64,000 nt of DNA, from the NCBI GenBank assembly GCA_031267075.1, contig JAIRZU010000005.1, forward strand, positions 23,518 to 87,517, in the 5' to 3' direction. Origin of the DNA: Holosporales bacterium. Its GTDB lineage: Bacteria > Pseudomonadota > Alphaproteobacteria > RUG11792. A model generated the notes under the pieces. It did no database searches. It was given only the letters and a program-made list of their open reading frames with translations, and was not told the origin of the DNA. The translations under genes and the position numbers were made by a program. Shown here piece by piece: positions 26,079 through 33,984 of this stretch (positions are counted from its first letter, which is position 1; every line of letters begins with the position of its first letter).

Positions 26079-26108
26079 TTGCATCGTGCCACAAACTTGG
26101 TGTACGCT
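26079..26108 (+). promoter_or_regulatory. Predicted promoter of the exported protein at 26139
   Basis: TTGCAT (26079-26084), an 18-base spacer and TACGCT (26103-26108), in the position shared by the other cassettes. Confidence 0.5.
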
Positions 26109-26138
26109 AAACGTATGGAGAGGATGCGAGAGGCATTT

Positions 26139-26666
26139 ATGGATATAACTAAGGTGGCCCTCAGGGCTTGTGTTTTGGTGTCGCTGTACGCGGCGGCTGG
26201 AATTGGTAATGCGTTCTGTGAGGAACTTCGCCAACGGGAAGATCGTGATGGAATAGGACAGAATCCTGCCGCTAACTTGGACCAACATGAGGGTTGGGGG
26301 CGTTGCTTCCTTTTATCGACAGCATGGAATGCATTTAGTAACTTGAAAGATAGTTTAACAGTGCTTGATGGAACAGATGATCTGACAGATATGATAGCTG
26401 AGGCGATGGCAATATGTACTCCTAATTCAGCAGAAGATGGGACGGTATCAATAGATGACAGCGCTATTATAGATGATGACGCTCTCAGAAATAAGATGGA
26501 TATTATCAAAGGTAAAATCAAAAAATTACCGCAAGATACGCTTGAAGATCTTGAGTCAGTAATCACACCGGTACAAGAGCTATATTATTCCATTTTCACT
26601 TTCGTCTACGTATACAGGGAGGCGGCCCCTAATCGCAGCGGAGAGGCCATCTTGCCATTGTCTTAA
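26139..26666 (+). CDS. Predicted exported protein, unknown family
   Basis: The 175-residue product starts MDITKVALRACVLVSLYAAA, with GAGAGG five bases upstream of ATG 26139; in-frame ATGs at 26115 and 26124 are alternatives. The mature protein is acidic and looks helical (LTDMIAEAMAICTPNSAEDG, KGKIKKLPQDTLEDLESVIT). It is bracketed by a transposase remnant on the left, a tsaD fragment on the right and a 47-bp direct repeat on both sides, so the whole segment looks like an insertion between the glycosyltransferase and fba genes. Confidence 0.65.
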   Translation: MDITKVALRACVLVSLYAAAGIGNAFCEELRQREDRDGIGQNPAANLDQHEGWGRCFLLSTAWNAFSNLKDSLTVLDGTDDLTDMIAEAMAICTPNSAEDGTVSIDDSAIIDDDALRNKMDIIKGKIKKLPQDTLEDLESVITPVQELYYSIFTFVYVYREAAPNRSGEAILPLS

Positions 26667-26667
26667 A

Positions 26668-26941
26668 GTTTGCTTCTGAGTAGCTGAAGCCGGCGTTGTG
26701 ACGTTCGATTGCACTCCATCCTATCATTGCTGCGTTATCGCTGCGTAGCTCTATTGGATGGAATGTTTAATTGCTCAGCAATGCTGGCTGCCTTCTCGCT
26801 CAGCATCGTACTCGCAGCAACTCCTCCAGAGAGCACTACTATTACTGGATGCGGCTCCGTCATCTGACAAGCCTTGCTCAACTGACGAATCGCAAAGTTC
26901 GCTACTATCTCCTGGAAGGACGCTGCCAGGCTCTCTCGCAA
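26668..26941 (-). pseudogene. tsaD: 3'-terminal fragment of tsaD, frameshifted
   Basis: The minus strand encodes the C-terminal end of the tRNA threonylcarbamoyladenosine enzyme TsaD in two frames: RESLAASFQEIVANFAIRQL with VIVVLSGGVAASTMLSEKAA, then after a frameshift DNAAMIGWSAIERHNAGFSY. Only about 90 residues of the roughly 340-residue protein are present, so this is a displaced fragment and a functional copy should exist elsewhere. It lies inside the segment bounded by the 47-bp direct repeats. Confidence 0.8.
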
Positions 26942-26974
26942 GCCGCCACCTGCATTTATGCATATCTGGGGTAG
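26928..26974 (+). repeat. 47-bp flanking direct repeat, right copy
   Basis: A copy of the glycosyltransferase 3' end (25930-25976), ending 9 bases before the fba stop codon. Confidence 0.85.
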
Positions 26975-26983
26975 GCGGTTACA

Positions 26984-27943
26984 TCAGCCCGCTACTGCTG
27001 AGAGCTTACGGGTAACGACGGCCTGGACTGCTTTTGTTGCTTCTCCTAGGTACTGCCGCATATCTATCACAGACCTATTTTCATGGAGGTGCTTTCTAAG
27101 AGCTCCTGTAAATGCTATCCTCAAATCCGTATCAACATTGATCTTTGCGATTCCGTTCCTCACGGCTTCTAGGATGTCGGAGTCCTTGATTCCATGTGCG
27201 TTTTTGATATCGGCACCATATGCATTGCACAGCTCGACGGCATCCTCGTACACCGATGATGCTCCATGTAACACCAGTGGGAATTCTCCTACCTTCGCCT
27301 TGATTTGCTTTAGTCTGTCGATGGAGAGTGAGGGGCTTTCACGAAGGCCTTTATTGGGGCCATGACTCGTACCGATAGCCACTGCTAAACTGTCTATGCC
27401 AGTCCTCTCTATGAAGATTGCCGCCTCATCTGGATCGGTATATCTTGCCTTACCTAATGAGATGTTGACCTCATCCTCAACTCCAAAGAGAGTCCCGAGC
27501 TCTGCCTCAACCGACACCCCATACTCCTTCGCGTACTCGACTACATTTCTCGTCGTAGCGATATTGCTCTCGAAATCAAGTGAGCTCGCATCGATCATAA
27601 CAGACGTGAAGCCACTATCTATGCACAGCTTACATATCTCAAATGAGGAACCGTGATCGAGGTGGAGTGCAAGGGGGACTCCTGATGTCGCAGCAGCCGA
27701 TGATACGAGGGCAACCAAGTAGTCCATTCCCATGTAGGAAATCGCCGATGCAGAAGCCTGGAGGATGACTGGACACTTCATCTCATTAGCAGCAGCAACG
27801 ATGCCCTTCAGGATTTCCATGTTTGTGAAATTGAAGGCCATGACCGCAGTGTGGCTAGAAAGGGCATGCTGTAATAGTACGGAAGCAGACACCAGATTGT
27901 TGTGAGCTAACACGAGTGAGGGCCGTGATGTTGGTGATACCAT
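26984..27943 (-). CDS. fba: Class II fructose-bisphosphate aldolase
   Basis: This zinc enzyme cleaves fructose 1,6-bisphosphate to dihydroxyacetone phosphate and glyceraldehyde 3-phosphate, or runs in reverse in gluconeogenesis. The 319-residue protein has the class II signature with zinc ligands in VPLALHLDHGSS, VEAELGTLFGVED and LAVAIGTSHGPNKG, and the later VLHGASSV and KINVDTDLRIAFTGALRKHL motifs. It fits the shorter bacterial class II group. It ends next to the duplicated glycosyltransferase end and starts 11 bases from the ABC-like gene upstream, so the two may share a transcript. Confidence 0.95.
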   Translation of the reverse strand: MVSPTSRPSLVLAHNNLVSASVLLQHALSSHTAVMAFNFTNMEILKGIVAAANEMKCPVILQASASAISYMGMDYLVALVSSAAATSGVPLALHLDHGSSFEICKLCIDSGFTSVMIDASSLDFESNIATTRNVVEYAKEYGVSVEAELGTLFGVEDEVNISLGKARYTDPDEAAIFIERTGIDSLAVAIGTSHGPNKGLRESPSLSIDRLKQIKAKVGEFPLVLHGASSVYEDAVELCNAYGADIKNAHGIKDSDILEAVRNGIAKINVDTDLRIAFTGALRKHLHENRSVIDMRQYLGEATKAVQAVVTRKLSAVAG

Positions 27944-27954
27944 GCCGAATGATA

Positions 27955-29592
27955 CTACACCTTGCCCCTGTACCTACTAACATAATTTTGGTACCGAACA
28001 TTCTTAGCAAGATCAGCATGAGAGCCGAAGGCCGAGCCCTCCCCAGATACGTACAGGATCTTATCGGAGTATATGAATACGTTGGGGTTGTCCGTAATCA
28101 TTATGATTGTCTTGCGTTTCGACATATGCTCGACAATCTCATAGAACAGCTCCTCGGTTGAGTCTGAAGCGAACTTGCTAGGGGTGGTGATGAGTACGAT
28201 TTTGGGATTGGTAATTGAGATCCTTGCGAATTGAAGCCTAAGCAGAGTCTCCTGATCAACAGCCATGTTCCCATCATCGTCGAACACCTCTACGTCGTAG
28301 ATACTATCGAGACCCGTCTTCCTCATCGCGCGCATCGCCATGTCAGCATCGTGTGTGGCCATCATGATGTTTCCATATATCGTATCGTGAATGAGGCCGA
28401 AGTCTTCCTTTAGGACTCCGATGGCGGAACGTACTGACATTGTGCTTATGTTCTCCGCCCTCATTCCAGATATGTATATCTTCCCTGACTGTGGGCTGTA
28501 GTACTTCAGTATCAGTGCAAACACGTACTCTCCAGCTGCGGCATTTTCACCAGTGATCGAGATGAACTCACCAGGCAAAACGGAGAATGTGAGATCTTCA
28601 AAAATAGAACAGTAGGATGGGGTGGCTGGATCCTGGAAGTAGACGCCGTGGAAGGTGATGAAGAGGTTATCAGGTGGCAGCGTCCGAAGCCCTACATCAT
28701 TCTCGATATCCGGCTTATCACATGAGAAGTCATCAAAGTCCTCTTTTGCCGTTCTCATGTACCTGAAGATTGAAACCAGAAATATTGAGAAGCAGAACAT
28801 GCAGCAGAAGAAGGGGATCTCAATACCGCTTACGTCGAACAAGTGGTCTGTCATGTATCTTGCATCAACAATGTACCCGAGACACACCGCACCAAACAAT
28901 ATGCAAACCAATGCGAATGCTTCCCAGATACGCTTGGCGACGGTACGCTGTGTGACTTCATTACCTGCTGCAGCGTCGATGGCAAACTTGTCTACGACCA
29001 GCTCTGCAGCTCTGTAGTATTGGATTCCTTCAGCCGCAGCGACACCTCTCCTAACGAATTTACTAAACGTATTTTTGATCTGTGAGATGTCGCAGATTTT
29101 GACTATCTGCGTTACTACGCTGAGCGCTATGGCAACCATGATACATGAAACGGTAAGTAGCGGGATGGCTGTGGGATTGGTGTATAGCACCACAAACGCA
29201 GTCGTAGCAAACAACGATAAAAACGGAATCGAGAATCCGAGTAACTCGAATGAGGCATCTTCATATGCCATCAGTTTTGTTACTGTGAAGTCGGTGGATT
29301 CCAGTACGTCCTGCATTGAGATCTTTGAGACTGACACCTCAATCGCATCTCGCCCGAATGTCAGTAGCGCATTCATAGAGCGCCTCCTTATGAGGCAACT
29401 AGAATAGTACCATGCCAGTAGGAAGCCAACGGCGAGAATGAACAAAGATGCGCAGCTCAGGAAGAACGATGCTACGCGACTATCGATTGCAAAGAACGTC
29501 CCGTGAAACAGCCCAACACACGAAGCTGGGATCATGGAAACAGCGATCCAATATGCAACCTTCAGTCTACACTGAGCCCCACCACTAGTCAA
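27955..29592 (-). CDS. ABC exporter-like protein with degenerate ATPase motifs
   Basis: The 545-residue protein keeps the layout of a half-size ABC exporter: hydrophobic segments in residues 10-300, then a nucleotide-binding-like domain starting about 320 (FHGVYFQDPATPSYCSIFED). The catalytic motifs are lost. The Walker A position reads ITGENAAAGEYVFALI, without the GKS/T; the signature region reads VDQETLLRLQFARI in place of LSGGQ, and Walker B ends IVLITTPSKFAS without the catalytic Glu. The frame is intact throughout, which suggests it is expressed. It may have a structural or regulatory role or pair with an active subunit; ATP hydrolysis of its own is unlikely. Confidence 0.75.
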   Translation of the reverse strand: MTSGGAQCRLKVAYWIAVSMIPASCVGLFHGTFFAIDSRVASFFLSCASLFILAVGFLLAWYYSSCLIRRRSMNALLTFGRDAIEVSVSKISMQDVLESTDFTVTKLMAYEDASFELLGFSIPFLSLFATTAFVVLYTNPTAIPLLTVSCIMVAIALSVVTQIVKICDISQIKNTFSKFVRRGVAAAEGIQYYRAAELVVDKFAIDAAAGNEVTQRTVAKRIWEAFALVCILFGAVCLGYIVDARYMTDHLFDVSGIEIPFFCCMFCFSIFLVSIFRYMRTAKEDFDDFSCDKPDIENDVGLRTLPPDNLFITFHGVYFQDPATPSYCSIFEDLTFSVLPGEFISITGENAAAGEYVFALILKYYSPQSGKIYISGMRAENISTMSVRSAIGVLKEDFGLIHDTIYGNIMMATHDADMAMRAMRKTGLDSIYDVEVFDDDGNMAVDQETLLRLQFARISITNPKIVLITTPSKFASDSTEELFYEIVEHMSKRKTIIMITDNPNVFIYSDKILYVSGEGSAFGSHADLAKNVRYQNYVSRYRGKV

Positions 29593-29729
29593 CTCTCAAC
29601 ACGAAAAGATATCGCAAATACCAGGTGTTCGATTATAGCACTCATCGCGAGCCACGCTACCAAAGATATTCGCCCATACCTCGACAGCTTACATGCTTTA
29701 TGTGTCTGCTCGATAGCAGTTGAAAACTC

Positions 29730-30737
29730 CTACCTACTCCTAGAGAGGAACTCTTCTAGAAATGTACCGAATTCATCCTCCTCTACTCTCAGCTTTATCT
29801 CGATTGCCTTAACCTCATCTTTGAAGACGCCTGGGATTTTGACGTAGTCTTTCCATGTTGTAACGAGAGTGGCGTTTACCTTCTTTGCCGTAGCGATTAG
29901 CCTTTGGAGCTCAGTGATTGTGTAGGCATGGTGATCCTGGAACACTATGAAATCCAGGACTTTATAACCTGCCTGGTCCAGAGTCATTTTAAACTTGTCT
30001 GGATACCCAAGCCCGCAGAATCCGATGACATACCCCATATCCTCGGCTGCTTTCTCGATCGCCTCAGTTCTAGCGTGGTATATCTTGATGTCATTACTGA
30101 CAGAGAGTATGCGATCCTCAATAGCTGCATTCCTCTCACCGACAATGAGCACTACATCTGATTTCCTGATACTGGCTTCTATCGTTTCTCTCAGTGGGCC
30201 GGCCGGCAGGAGTCTCTCGTTTCCGAAGCCTTGTCCTGAGTCGACGACCAGGATACTCAGGTCCTTAATGACTGAGTTGTTCTGGAGGCCATCATCCATG
30301 ACTATGACACTAGCCCCACCTGAGACAGCCGCTCTGCACGCATGCACTTTATTTCTGCCGATCCAGGTTGGTGCTATCTTTGCTAGCAGTAGCGCTTCGT
30401 CTCCAACTTGTAGGTACGTGTGAACATCTCTGTTTACCCTCACAACATTCCTTACGTATCCGGCATAGCCAGATGCTACAACATGTGGTCTGTGTTCTCG
30501 TGCAGCTAGCTCCTCACATATCATGGAGGCAACTGGGGTCTTACCTGCCCCACCAAGTACTACATTCCCAACGCATATTACCGGAACAGCCACAGCCTCG
30601 GGAGAAACAGAATTCATTTTACCATTCGATAGAGCAGCGTATATTTTGGACAGCGGATTAAGGGCCTTCGCAATCGGGCTATCCTTATCCTTCCAGAATC
30701 TAGGAGCTCTGAATAATCTCAACACAGTCACATCCAA
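29730..30737 (-). CDS. lpxK: Tetraacyldisaccharide 4'-kinase LpxK
   Basis: LpxK phosphorylates the lipid A precursor at the 4' position at the inner membrane. The 335-residue protein opens with FRAPRFWKDKDSPIAKAL and has the P-loop VGNVVLGGAGKTPVASMI at about residues 56-73, followed by MDDGLQNNSVIKDLSILVVD and GFGNERLLPAGPLRE. Its presence, with lpxA and fabZ at the right end, shows that lipid A is made. It lies 137 bases upstream of the ABC-like gene and 13 bases from tRNA-Gly. Confidence 0.95.
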   Translation of the reverse strand: MDVTVLRLFRAPRFWKDKDSPIAKALNPLSKIYAALSNGKMNSVSPEAVAVPVICVGNVVLGGAGKTPVASMICEELAAREHRPHVVASGYAGYVRNVVRVNRDVHTYLQVGDEALLLAKIAPTWIGRNKVHACRAAVSGGASVIVMDDGLQNNSVIKDLSILVVDSGQGFGNERLLPAGPLRETIEASIRKSDVVLIVGERNAAIEDRILSVSNDIKIYHARTEAIEKAAEDMGYVIGFCGLGYPDKFKMTLDQAGYKVLDFIVFQDHHAYTITELQRLIATAKKVNATLVTTWKDYVKIPGVFKDEVKAIEIKLRVEEDEFGTFLEEFLSRSR

Positions 30738-30750
30738 AATACAACATCTT

Positions 30751-30824
30751 TGGAGCGGGTGATGGGAATCGGACCCACGTAGCCAGCTTGGAAGGCTGGG
30801 GCTTTACCATTAAGCTACACCCGC
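30751..30824 (-). tRNA. tRNA-Gly (TCC)
   Basis: On the minus strand a 74-base cloverleaf starts GCGGGTGTAGCTTAATGGTA, has anticodon loop CTTCCAA (anticodon TCC), T-loop GGTTCGATTCC and encoded CCA. Acceptor arms GCGGGTG and CACCCGC pair perfectly. Confidence 0.96.
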
Positions 30825-30833
30825 CGAGTTATG

Positions 30834-30919
30834 TGGTGGAAGGGGTAAGATTCGAACTTACGTAGACTAACGTCGGCAGATTTACAGTCTGCTGCCTTTA
30901 ACCACTCGGCCACCCTTCC
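30834..30919 (-). tRNA. tRNA-Tyr (GTA)
   Basis: An 86-base tRNA with a long variable arm starts GGAAGGGTGGCCGAGTGG, has anticodon loop CTGTAAA (GTA), T-loop GTTCGAATC and an encoded CCA. It lies 9 bases upstream of tRNA-Gly in a probable tandem transcript. Confidence 0.96.
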
Positions 30920-31037
30920 TACTCACTAGTGAAAAGTTTACATTAACCCATGCGTAGTGTCAAGCCGGACTCTGCCGTAATTTCCACAGCTGGGGAGGAG
31001 TATGGTGGTATTTCCCACTCTGTACCGTACGTAACAC

Positions 31038-31067
31038 TTGACTGCCTCCAATGCACTATGGTACGAT
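31038..31067 (+). promoter_or_regulatory. Predicted promoter of the C13 exported-protein gene
   Basis: TTGACT (31038-31043), an 18-base spacer and TACGAT (31062-31067), 54 bases before the ATG. Confidence 0.65.
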
Positions 31068-31121
31068 ATGTATAGTAGATTAGATGGTGCGCGTAAGCGG
31101 AAGTCACAAGGAGAGAGCGAG

Positions 31122-31827
31122 ATGAGAAAATACCTGAAACACACAGCAGCCATGATGCTGGTAAGCGCCACCTCGGCATATGCCACCAGTCAACTTCCCT
31201 CGGATACAGATAGGACACCTAGTGCATCACTCGGGGAGCTGGACGGGAGGATGGTCCGGCTGGAAGATGAGACCCAACGCCTGAGACAGCAAGTAGCGGG
31301 GCTACAGGCCCGCCTTAATGACCTCGTGCAGCGTGGCCCCCCCCCCCCCGCGTCGATCCGAGCGTCCCACACCACCGCTGGAACCTCTGGTGTACCAAAG
31401 AGACAAGTGGTCGGTCGGTGACAGCCTTACAGAGGACGAAGCACGGATACTAACGAGCGGCAGAGGCGAAGAGGCGGCGAGTGTGGTACTTGAATGCCAA
31501 GTTGGTAAGGAGGTGCAGGTCACGAACGCTGATACAGGCCACACGATGGTGCTGGTGAGAATATACAATGTGGATGGCGACCGCATCATGAACATCCTAT
31601 ACCAACCCAGCAGAGGAACACCAATCGTTCGAGGGAACCCCCTAACAGTAGACCAAGGACACCACAACTCAGCGTACCACTTGTTCGTTAACGCCCCCGA
31701 GAACGAGGGAGAGCATAACAAGCATCGAGAGATACTCCACGAAGCTGTACGAGCAGCGCAAGAGGGGAGGGAATTCGTCTTGCCAGTTACCATAACCATC
31801 AGCCCATCATCCGAACCTGCGGAGTGA
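31122..31827 (+). CDS. Predicted phase-variable exported protein, frame broken at a C13 tract
   Basis: ATG 31122 follows AGGAGAGAGCGAG and starts a signal peptide, MRKYLKHTAAMMLVSATSAY, then a short coiled coil (RMVRLEDETQRLRQQVAGLQ). At 31337-31349 there are 13 consecutive C. In this frame translation ends at 31421 after 99 residues. The other frame is open to 31827 and encodes about 150 residues of a compact domain (VLECQVGKEVQVTNAD, MVLVRIYNVDGDRIMNILYQ). With 12 or 15 C the two join into one protein; with 12 C it has 234 residues. As written the gene is off. The leader resembles that of the gene at 60092. Function unknown. Confidence 0.75.
31337..31349 (+). repeat. C13 homopolymer at a frame junction
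   Basis: Thirteen C residues lie between the leader/coiled-coil frame and the mature-domain frame. Loss of one C restores a continuous frame. Confidence 0.9.
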
Positions 31828-31828
31828 C

Positions 31829-32205
31829 TAGGCTCTGTTAGGAAATTTTACACTGACCAAGAGGTGTGGTATATAGTTGTTAGTTTCTGTTTAAACACAA
31901 CATATACCACGCATGGAGTATCACATGCCTGAGAAAGATTGGCAAGTAATTTACTCATTCCTAGATCGTGTATGTTAGCAGCATGTACTTTAACCGTTAA
32001 CATATGTCCTTCTGTATCAACAGCTATATGCCTCTCTCCTCTGATGCATCAGTAGTCTTTACACTCTGTGAATCTATTATCTCATAAGTAGGAAGCTCTT
32101 CCTTCCCAAGGCGAACTCTATCTTTCTTCACTAAAGCATCCATTATCTTTTCCCCAATCCCTCTCTTCTTACATCTACCAAAGTTTTTTCTCTTCATGAA
32201 GACTG
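31829..32205. mobile_element. Rearranged IS5-family remnant
   Basis: The plus strand begins with the IS end TAGGCTCTGTTAGGAAATTT and an ATG at 31913 reading MEYHMPEKDWQVIYSFL. From about 32200 back to 31970 the minus strand encodes the central and later transposase parts: IGEKIMDALVKKDRVRLG, IDSQSVKTTDASEERGI and, after a one-base frameshift, AVDTEGHMLTVKVHAANIHD. The two halves face each other, so an internal inversion or two insertions occurred. The remnant has replaced the natural 3' end of nuoJ. Confidence 0.75.
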
Positions 32206-32705
32206 GTTCTAAAATCGGCCTTCCCAGTGTGGCGCTTCCTATGCATGATGAGGAATGCCACACCTGCAAACACCGTAATGAAAACTAGGATCATCATCAG
32301 TGTCATTCCCCCTGCGATTCTCGTGTACTGATTTATCGCTTCCCTTGTTGGTGGAACGACATTTAACCTGTGCCCCACCAGAATGAATGAGCCGATCATA
32401 GCGAGCGGAATGGCCATCAACCACTTGTTCAGCGGCTGCCTTATCTGCGTACTGGACCTAGCCATCAATAACAACAGCGAGCACATCGATACGTATATCA
32501 CAGCGACGATCACCCCTATGATGAGGTTACCATACACCACCACGAAATACGATAAAAAGAGGCTTGCCAACAAGAACCGTATGACAGCTGACATCTGGGT
32601 CTTCGCCATTATCGATAGCGTTGCAAAAGCGAGCATTCCAATTGCTAGTACGGAGAATACGATGTCGTTCGCATTGATGGTGTTGAGTTCAAACAATTCC
32701 AGCAT
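32175..32705 (-). CDS. nuoJ: NADH-quinone oxidoreductase subunit J
   Basis: NuoJ is a membrane subunit of complex I. The 176-residue protein has five hydrophobic segments, with NLIIGVIVAVIYVSMCSLLL forming the conserved third helix region and a hydrophobic fifth helix (LMMILVFITVFAGVAFLI). The last roughly 10 residues derive from the adjoining IS remnant. It overlaps era by 17 bases as the third gene of trxB-era-nuoJ. Separation from other nuo genes is common in Rickettsiales. Confidence 0.85.
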   Translation of the reverse strand: MLELFELNTINANDIVFSVLAIGMLAFATLSIMAKTQMSAVIRFLLASLFLSYFVVVYGNLIIGVIVAVIYVSMCSLLLLMARSSTQIRQPLNKWLMAIPLAMIGSFILVGHRLNVVPPTREAINQYTRIAGGMTLMMILVFITVFAGVAFLIMHRKRHTGKADFRTSLHEEKKLW

Positions 32706-33984
32706 TTTGCAGATGCTCCATCTTCTCGGTCCACTTCTCCCGGACCTTAACGAACAGCTTCAAAAATACCTTCTTCCCCAGAAGCGGTACCATATCGGCA
32801 ATAGCCTCTCCCTTAATGGATTTTATCATTGTTCCATTACGCCCAAGTACGATTCCTTTTTGCGAATCCTTCATAACTACGATAGACTGGTATATGGTAG
32901 CTTTCTTCTCCGACTCATGAAACAGCTCCGTCTCAACGTATATGCTATATGGTAACTCCTCTTTGAGCCTCAGGAATATCTTTTCCCGTGTTATCTCTGC
33001 TAGACGAAACGACAAGGGAGAGTCGGTAGTCTGGGCATCCTCATACATCCATACCCCCTCCTGAGCTGCCTCCTCCAGAAAGTTCTTCAAATCACATATC
33101 CCATCGTCAAGTAAGGCCGACACCATAAACACCTTCATGATACCATCGTGGCTAGATAACATACTAGCGATCTTGAGGACATCCTCCCTCTTCGCTACAT
33201 CAACCTTGTTGATCACCACAACGAATGGTACCTTCGCTTTCTGCGTCCTCTCTACAAACTTCATGCTCTGGTTGTGGTTCTTTGAAGTGGCATCTATGAC
33301 GAGGAGGATCATCTCCGGATCCCTGCAGGACTTTCTGAGGTTAGTAAGGAGAACCTTTTCAAGAGGAGAGGCGGCGGTGCAGAATCCCGGAGTATCCAGG
33401 AAGACGACCTGAGCCACTCCGATGGTAGCTATTCCGCGGATGGCCCTCCTGGTGGTTTGAACTCTATGTGATACTATGGATACCTTCTCTCCGATGATTG
33501 TGTTGATGAGGGTTGACTTCCCAGCGTTAGCTGCGCCGACAACAGTGACAAACAAGCATCTCCTCCCCCCCCCCAAAAAACCTCCACAATCAGCTTCTTG
33601 CTGCGTCGATCCGGTGCTCGAATGCTCATGTACCTCTGAGTACACTCCGCTTCTCCGCTCCGTGTCTCCTAGCAATAACTCTGATTCTGAAGGTTTTAAT
33701 TGTAATCCACAATCACCTTCCTGCTGCGTCGATCCGGTACTCGAATGCTCATGTACCTCTGAGTACACCACTCCCTGCTGTAACTCTGATTCTGAAGGTT
33801 TTAATTGTAATCCACAATCACCTCCCTGCTGCGTTGAGCCGGTGCTCGAATGCTCATGTACCTCTGAGTACACCACTCCCTGCTGTAATTCTGATTCTGA
33901 AGGTTTTAATTGTAATCCACAATCACCTTCCTGCTGCGTCGATCCGGTACTCGAATTCCCAGGTGCATTACCCTTACGTTCCAT
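32689..33984 (-). CDS. era: GTPase Era with N-terminal palindromic-element array
   Basis: Era binds 16S rRNA and assists 30S maturation. The G domain shows VVGAANAGKSTLINTIIGEK (P-loop), DTPGF, NKVD and the C-terminal KH domain with GRNGTMIKSIKGEAI. Before it lie about 125 extra residues that are tandem copies of the palindromic element (HSSTGSTQQEGDCGLQLKPS repeated), so the protein has 431 residues against about 300 normally. The ATG at 33984 overlaps the trxB stop (TAATG). A G10 run (33565-33574 as C) joins the array to the G domain; the AGGAG in it could serve as ribosome site for an in-frame TTG just downstream, giving a normal-length Era. Confidence 0.9.
   Translation of the reverse strand: MERKGNAPGNSSTGSTQQEGDCGLQLKPSESELQQGVVYSEVHEHSSTGSTQQGGDCGLQLKPSESELQQGVVYSEVHEHSSTGSTQQEGDCGLQLKPSESELLLGDTERRSGVYSEVHEHSSTGSTQQEADCGGFLGGGRRCLFVTVVGAANAGKSTLINTIIGEKVSIVSHRVQTTRRAIRGIATIGVAQVVFLDTPGFCTAASPLEKVLLTNLRKSCRDPEMILLVIDATSKNHNQSMKFVERTQKAKVPFVVVINKVDVAKREDVLKIASMLSSHDGIMKVFMVSALLDDGICDLKNFLEEAAQEGVWMYEDAQTTDSPLSFRLAEITREKIFLRLKEELPYSIYVETELFHESEKKATIYQSIVVMKDSQKGIVLGRNGTMIKSIKGEAIADMVPLLGKKVFLKLFVKVREKWTEKMEHLQNAGIV
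33578..33957 (-). repeat. Tandem palindromic elements at the start of era
   Basis: About three and a half copies stand head to tail: one full-length and two internally shortened (lacking the LLLGDTERRS segment), plus a partial copy. All stay in frame. Confidence 0.85.
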
